A stretch of 64,000 nucleotides of DNA from DATLMR01 sp035634255 (GTDB taxonomy: Bacteria > Acidobacteriota > Blastocatellia > UBA7656): the NCBI GenBank assembly GCA_035634255.1, contig DASQDI010000055.1, forward strand, positions 34,145 to 98,144. Direction: 5' to 3'. Of this stretch, positions 63,855-64,000 are shown piece by piece; position 1 is the first letter of the stretch; the number at the start of each line of letters is the position of its first letter. The notes under the pieces are model-generated. The model had not been told where the DNA came from. It did no database searches and saw only the letters and a program-made list of their open reading frames with translations. Both the position numbers and the translations under genes were made by a program.

Positions 63855-63883
63855 ATCTTAGACAGATATTGTTATTTTGTCAA
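63855..63883 (-). promoter_or_regulatory. Sigma-70 promoter for the carotenoid-photolyase operon
   Basis: On the reverse strand, TTGACA (63883-63878) and TAAGAT (63860-63855) are 17 bases apart, a near-consensus pair. The start point would be near 63848, about 25 bases before the epimerase ATG. Nearby inverted and direct TTGACA/TTGTCAA words suggest operator sites. Confidence 0.7.
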
Positions 63884-63912
63884 GGTATTAACTGGAAATT
63901 ATCTGGACAAGA

Positions 63913-63942
63913 TTGACTTTGTCTTGTTTTTTGCTATATATA
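63913..63942 (+). promoter_or_regulatory. Divergent promoter for the gene at the right edge
   Basis: TTGACT (63913-63918) and TATATA (63935-63940, or 63937-63942) lie 16 to 18 bases apart and point to the right edge. ACAAGA (63907-63912) with TCTTGT (63922-63927) forms an inverted repeat across the -35 box, and a further TTGACA is at 63946. These could be regulator binding sites. The distance to the divergent crt promoter is about 30 bases, so both could be controlled together. Confidence 0.6.
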
Positions 63943-63984
63943 GTTTTGACAGGATCAAGACAAGCTGTGAGAATTGGTGACGAC

Positions 63985-64000
63985 ATGGAAATAAATGTGA
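63985..64000 (+). CDS. Start of a truncated gene at the right edge
   Basis: ATG at 63985 opens a frame that runs off the window (only five codons, MEINV, visible), downstream of the promoter at 63913. It is divergent from the carotenoid operon, the position often held by a MerR-type (CarH/LitR) or other regulator. The product cannot be identified. Confidence 0.3.

Overview
This is a high-G+C bacterial chromosome segment with densely packed genes and about 58 credible coding regions. No rRNA, convincing tRNA, transposase, prophage or CRISPR array was seen. The gene mix is a CSLREA/beta-helix/BACON/DUF11 secreted giant, several orphan TonB-C proteins, small zinc-ribbon membrane proteins, GAF/PAS hybrid kinases, a solitary multihaem cytochrome, and a carotenoid-photolyase operon. 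It suggests a free-living Gram-negative heterotroph, most like an Acidobacteriota member of the Blastocatellia type. That placement is inference from gene content, not from a marker gene.

Layout. 1-470: low-G+C non-coding sequence with nested inverted repeats. 580-4110: giant secreted protein. 4.5-7.4 kb: small proteins, including a Tat-type helical peptide and a PqqD-domain protein that ends in a conotoxin-like six-cysteine motif, plus GtrA and zinc-ribbon membrane proteins. 7.6-15.6 kb: enoyl-CoA hydratase, then a forward block of DUF1015, an AP2-domain protein, acetate kinase, SerA and SerC (serine synthesis), and an HTH-like protein. 15.6-25.3 kb: reverse block with a TolA/TonB-like protein, an aldo/keto reductase, purL-purQ-purS-purB (purine synthesis), a YycJ-type metallo-hydrolase and an M16 protease. 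25.4-45.8 kb: mostly single genes: TonB-like proteins, DUF1080, an esterase, a REC-PP2C phosphatase, a Tat amidohydrolase with a VOC protein, a hexahaem cytochrome, a GH3 glucosidase, a ferredoxin-NADP reductase-like enzyme, a Gfo/Idh oxidoreductase with a YdjC deacetylase, and an EEP nuclease. 45.8-52.4 kb: two large hybrid histidine kinases that share long stretches of identical DNA.

52.5-63.8 kb is one reverse-strand operon with overlapping genes: TIGR01777 epimerase, SRPBCC protein, class II photolyase, TspO, phytoene synthase, CrtI desaturase, alpha/beta hydrolase, GGPP synthase, GT2 glycosyltransferase, second CrtI, CruF. Together they should make a hydroxylated and probably glycosylated acyclic carotenoid and repair UV damage. 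A near-consensus sigma-70 promoter precedes the operon. It faces a second promoter that drives a gene cut off by the right edge, a good place for a light or stress regulator.

The most notable non-gene signal is a family of four dispersed elements (about 470, 7552, 20497 and 57694). Each has heptamer-repeat inverted arms around a conserved core, and each sits at the 3' end of a reverse-strand gene. Two of them supply the last codons and the stop codon of the host gene.
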